Below, piece by piece: positions 62,301 to 64,000 of a stretch of 64,000 nt of DNA (position 1 is its first letter; the number at the start of each line of letters is the position of its first letter). The position numbers were made by a program, and so were the translations under genes. This DNA comes from Stenotrophomonas raiganjensis (SeqCode) (GTDB taxonomy: Bacteria > Pseudomonadota > Gammaproteobacteria > Xanthomonadales > Xanthomonadaceae). The stretch spans positions 62,001 to 126,000 of the forward strand of contig NZ_JAUTXR010000180.1 of assembly GCF_030658505.1 (NCBI RefSeq), in the 5' to 3' direction. A model generated the notes under the pieces. That model did no database searches and was not told where the DNA came from. It worked only from the letters and a program-made list of their open reading frames with translations.

Positions 62301-63983
62301 CGCCGAAACCACTGATACACCCGGAACCCAGTCGACCTCTCGGAGCCTACTCATGGGCACGACGACCAGCTTCGCAGGCAAGGCTCCCTCCGCAGACATG
62401 AAACTCGGGGAGTCGCGGGCAAAATCGGATACGTCCCGCAGAGCCTCAATGACCACATCCAGCAGCCGGGCAGAATCCGTGAACTCGCCGATCAACACTC
62501 TGCGTGCAACATCGGCAGGCAGGCGCTCTAGCTGTCGCTTAAGCACCTGCAATGTGTCAAGCGCATCCTGGTTCGCATGATGCCGTCCACCCAGCGCGTG
62601 CGACGCCGCTTGAGGCTCCAGCAGGTACCCGATGAGTAACGTGTCCCAGATCAATGGCACCGACGCCGGCGCGATGTGACGGGCAACAATCGGCCAGTCC
62701 CATGCCAGGACATTGTGACCTACCACCAAGGGCGCAGCGTTGACTCGCTGTCCTAGGTCGGCCATGGCCATAACCAAGTCGGTCCCGCTACGCTCGTCGT
62801 GAAGAAGGCTGGCCTGTCCGTTGCGTGCGCAGCCGATTTCCCAGATGCGCTCACCGTCGGTTTCCAGGTCGAATGCCAGTGACGAAGCAGTCAGCAGCGA
62901 CCTTGCACGTGATGGTTCCTGCTGGAGTTGCTTGCCCAGCCCTGCAGGACTCTTCCGCCACCCTGACAGCAGTGAATCTTGGCGCGCGGCTGGGAGTCGA
63001 TGAAACAGCGAAACCGCCAGATCGGGATTACGCTCTGTCCACGCTTCAGCCTGTACTTCGGACAGCAACCCGTTACGTACGATCCTGTCCAGCCAAGCAT
63101 CGATGAACGCATCCCGCGGGATGCCGTAGTCCAGGAAACGCGTTGCCAGCTCGACCTCAGAGGCCTCCGCTCCGGGGAAGCAGGTCTCCCAGTTTCCACG
63201 CGGTTCCGACAAGACCCGGCTGAGCAGGTGCCACTCAAGAAGGCGGGAACGGGCATCCGGAGGTAGCCTTCCGCTTTGGAACCAGGAGACATCTGGCGCA
63301 CCCAGCACGGCTAGCTGCGTGGGCTCAAGCACTTCCAGCAGCCTCGGGAACGCGCAAGCGGGGCTACCGGGCGACAGGCTGGCAGCAAACTGGTAGTGCG
63401 ACTTCACCAGCCGGCGACTGACCTGATGTGCTTCCAGATCTGTCGGCGACATCTCGGCCAGCCGTTCGCAGACGACCTGTCCCAGCACCTCGTCCTCCAA
63501 GTCGGTGGGGGCCGGCACATTTCCATCCCATCGCTTCGCGTACCACCCTGTCTCGAACAGGCCCCACAACGCTTCCCGCGGCAGCTCACCCAAGCGCTTG
63601 CGCCGCAAAGCGTCCGTAGATGCCTGGCTTGTGGGCGCATTCCCTAGCGAAGCTGAGGCGATTTCAACGGGCGCCCACGAGACCGCACCCTTCTTGGGCT
63701 CATGTGGACGCCGCGGGTCGCTGCCCGTGAGGAAGAGCACCTGAGATCCCACAGGGGGGAGCTTCTCTCCATCAGGTAGCCGGCCCGGATATCCCCGGAA
63801 GTGGAAGAACACGTCCTCGCGCGCGCCACCAGAGATGAAGCCGAAGCCCCGTTCTTCGTCGAGCCTGGCCACAGTTCCGAAGCGTGGCAGCTTCAAGAAG
63901 AGCATTCCCTCATCAGATTGTGGCTTCTTACCAGATCCTAGCGGCCGACCACGGGTCTTGGAATTGGTCTTCCTAGTGTCCAC
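56361..63983 (-). CDS. Giant fusion: cold-shock-like + DEDD exonuclease + RecQ helicase + UvrD helicase (about 2,540 aa)
   Basis: One uninterrupted frame starting at GTG 63983, preceded by GAGAGG two bases before; it remains open to the window edge, so the true start may lie further upstream. Domains in order: cold-shock-like fold about residues 30-105 (FGTVARLDEERGFGFISGG, DVFFH, KKGAVSW); helical region; DEDD 3'-5' exonuclease about 365-495 (FDLETDG with Asp372/Glu374, GHNVLAWDWP with Asp429, HHANQDALDT with Asp473); long unassigned region; RecQ-type SF2 helicase about 1015-1400 (Walker A PTGEGKS Lys1042, DETHC Asp1146, ATKAFGMGMDIPDIHW, QEVGRIGRGER); unassigned middle; UvrD/Rep-type SF1 helicase about 1920-2420 (NAGPGAGKT Lys1941, VDEFQD Asp2052, GVNFRSGESI, VSTLHKVKGLEFDNVVIL, YVGMTRAK). 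Likely a DNA repair or anti-phage DNA-processing machine. Confidence 0.88.
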   Translation of the reverse strand: MDTRKTNSKTRGRPLGSGKKPQSDEGMLFLKLPRFGTVARLDEERGFGFISGGAREDVFFHFRGYPGRLPDGEKLPPVGSQVLFLTGSDPRRPHEPKKGAVSWAPVEIASASLGNAPTSQASTDALRRKRLGELPREALWGLFETGWYAKRWDGNVPAPTDLEDEVLGQVVCERLAEMSPTDLEAHQVSRRLVKSHYQFAASLSPGSPACAFPRLLEVLEPTQLAVLGAPDVSWFQSGRLPPDARSRLLEWHLLSRVLSEPRGNWETCFPGAEASEVELATRFLDYGIPRDAFIDAWLDRIVRNGLLSEVQAEAWTERNPDLAVSLFHRLPAARQDSLLSGWRKSPAGLGKQLQQEPSRARSLLTASSLAFDLETDGERIWEIGCARNGQASLLHDERSGTDLVMAMADLGQRVNAAPLVVGHNVLAWDWPIVARHIAPASVPLIWDTLLIGYLLEPQAASHALGGRHHANQDALDTLQVLKRQLERLPADVARRVLIGEFTDSARLLDVVIEALRDVSDFARDSPSFMSAEGALPAKLVVVPMSRLREVDWVPGVSVVSADPCEAVAVEWREIDVALLKKALPADTASDPAARVLTAVAELAAAQGIALRRNMIPVWLLERDARLRSAVDMACVVPKADSGWRVASLPASVEWWASRDPSSCVVTGLSDDVLVLDRRQVAHNDVAQTLGEMPAAPFMRIGETGSALRWLLIDRAAHVLDCRGGLATFTTFPVRDAAIVQAGCAPAPTHRPQIARRRLHVLHPRAEDQGSYWAEVIRTFKEVATVGTGIVPILLISSSRSSVLRDLLATGLAEVGLGEVKPEHRSQREHMLRASSGGLALVDVLDQWPVWQTLAQTAGVVLQPVIEALPIEDWYACAEARTATQVSCDSDQAAKKEGGATVVSAAALLEAAAALVRARLHGWMGEVGLSASQLPVILIDPRVSDMGKGLSNLVDAFQLVETPLLVDHAQRLELVLSRFKLVREEAPSGFEAMERFLVANWQPRSGEAGNRVTGFKPSQKMAMEAICERSANVLVSLPTGEGKSVLFQVPALCRGLRNRRLTLVISPLKALMRDQVERLREQGFSESVDYLSGDRPSGEIAEVIQGVLDHRIVLLYVAPERTRSGVFLDVLHKRMQADKGLEHVVVDETHCVNQWGYEFRPDYFHALKLLLRMCRALDLGEPTTFLLLSATITASDRARLQAVTSGDAGSPLPLLTRPDSFSNPLRTHIAVEPRRVRGMLNDRRNFDKALAERLPHIEEAVSAARRNRAATGQRSAVIVFVSSRYHAEVVAQRLARATSGQVDYYHAGLDAGSREEIYTRFLDGDLDVLVATKAFGMGMDIPDIHWVVHLAPPGYLEDYLQEVGRIGRGERERKNARLEKLSATLLFSDQDFESIRGLRARGALSLPIIRDLYEKVCEHAYRVDGQQLAIVPAEGYSTPQNPARQSPAARRAAATRVRMGLYWLERAERVRLCGSLPDLIEVIAYPSSLERISREDGLAAEVADLILQTGPADPSISGASVAGNSAFGASPVPGGGTLGGMIGALGRLFSGLSDTVGMQFHGLAEPSLRSLPSPRPAHAGLSSGDAAAAKTVILNLSQIKLRSSALRSVDDVLAVLGDLEKRGAVLLRREIDVVPRKLASEPSTKISELFQYVDGGVAELIRRLAKKGRIEFNPFEMVEDVEGPRVGDDKRRMYERSFINGFRSLARTSGVKLRQLVRADEKVIWEAVLPRSAWSKADSRRQRFLQGAKSLFAAVANQRSIPISRLVDQLRAGSRDGRFRESDLNKVAGLLSAMSLVSISPELVPLSHVVAVSDADGRLEDQADIWDELRQVNELAEARNLAMEVFANVNTNAHPAFIEGYFDTVDGPAIRQFLDSQLGEIVSEDPDGPSTLLLEMQEKLRATKAVEFFERFRVSEESAQWEVARAPFDQHIMVNAGPGAGKTFVLVGRIAHLIREQNVDPSQIIVLAFNRAVVFEIRRRIRELFKSLGYAAYAGRLRVSTFHSLALRSLAREGIEITRDSVQTLLSDFANRLSKDPSFAQRVAGGARCVLVDEFQDVTDDVYQVIKHLHSGSGSRAGVMVIGDDDQDILRWQRKNDGSAHQFSEKYFDQFARDFAGEGFQEFLLGVNFRSGESIVERSQLMIAGFFERTNRSRRLKTSRLRSRRGAPEGTCQAIEWSGRTWGEAIEGAASLLTELAGREGESTAVLCRSNAEVAEAYRLLSQGLPKLRVQGGANLRVADLRHVAVWLDHLREAAAQGDAALSEDVRREIFNRTVQAGGVPEYSRPTSHVTLDDLWELCCREQSFPHLSSLVKFVDELRIDELVRLLGTVDEASTAVVSTLHKVKGLEFDNVVILPSMIQFGVAGRDRLGPDLLGDAAEEARLLYVGMTRAKRNLTYYRGDRERSWGRKDPVPYDGLRTDGQVLIGSMEDVSLGWAMQRSAFNPTPDDCQRYIETEVAIGDPIVLGGRGGGAFKSFMHRGSSGQLTQVGFLAKQHVAGGPNASLKVSAVLRFRPDSIDETLADCVRDRGWGYVVLVSGRLR

Positions 63984-64000
63984 AACCTCTCGCTCGGTCG

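Noticed and set aside
56361..63983. Two or more separate helicase genes joined by a sequencing error
   Set aside because: The frame is continuous over 7.6 kb with coding-like composition throughout, and no internal stop or abrupt frame change was seen. It cannot be fully excluded without reads, so this is noted in the finding.

Overview
The window looks like a chromosomal segment of a Stenotrophomonas maltophilia-group bacterium (Xanthomonadaceae). Supporting signs are high GC, gene order typical of xanthomonads (pilZ-holB-tmk-mltG-pabB-fabF-acpP-fabG-fabD ... fabH-rpmF-yceD), and several GTAG-headed palindromic repeats of the SMAG type known from S. maltophilia. Species assignment is inference from these features only.

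Positions 1-29.8 kb are core genome. They hold the tail of a DeoR-type regulator with an MFS transporter; a DUF2946 / TonB receptor / PepSY metal-uptake operon; a tautomerase; two hypothetical genes; tRNA-Val(CAC); a tightly overlapping run pilZ-holB-tmk-mltG followed by pabB; the fatty acid synthesis cluster with rpmF and yceD and a divergent maf; a glycosyltransferase; a MoxR-DUF58-transglutaminase operon ending in an Slp-like lipoprotein; and hinT, recR, ybaB and dnaX.

From tRNA-Ser(GGA) at 29.92 kb to the end of the window the content is a mobile, defence-rich island. No integrase is visible, so the far end probably lies beyond 64 kb. A small gene and a DUF3987 gene (plus strand) face a long minus-strand operon that is a complete type I BREX system: brxR-brxA-brxB-brxC-pglX-[three extra genes]-pglZ-brxL. 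The three extra genes are a GmrSD/BrxU-like DUF262-DUF1524 nuclease, an SMC/OLD-like ATPase and an HNH protein (a PtuA/PtuB-like pair). They are fused into the operon by 4-8 base overlaps at all four junctions, so BREX, a modification-dependent nuclease and a Septu-like pair appear to be one translationally coupled unit. A sigma70-like promoter whose -35 box sits in a palindrome lies directly before brxR.

Upstream of BREX (49.9-56.3 kb) are element housekeeping genes: radC-like, a putative recombination directionality factor, a YqaJ exonuclease, a DUF932 protein, a 32-residue single-span membrane peptide, an AlpA-like regulator and an inovirus Gp2/YfjJ-like replication protein. Several are separated by strong intrinsic terminators.

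The last 7.6 kb encode one chain of about 2,540 residues that joins a cold-shock-like domain, a DEDD 3'-5' exonuclease, a RecQ-type SF2 helicase and a UvrD-type SF1 helicase. This giant fusion and the composite BREX operon are the two most interesting objects here.
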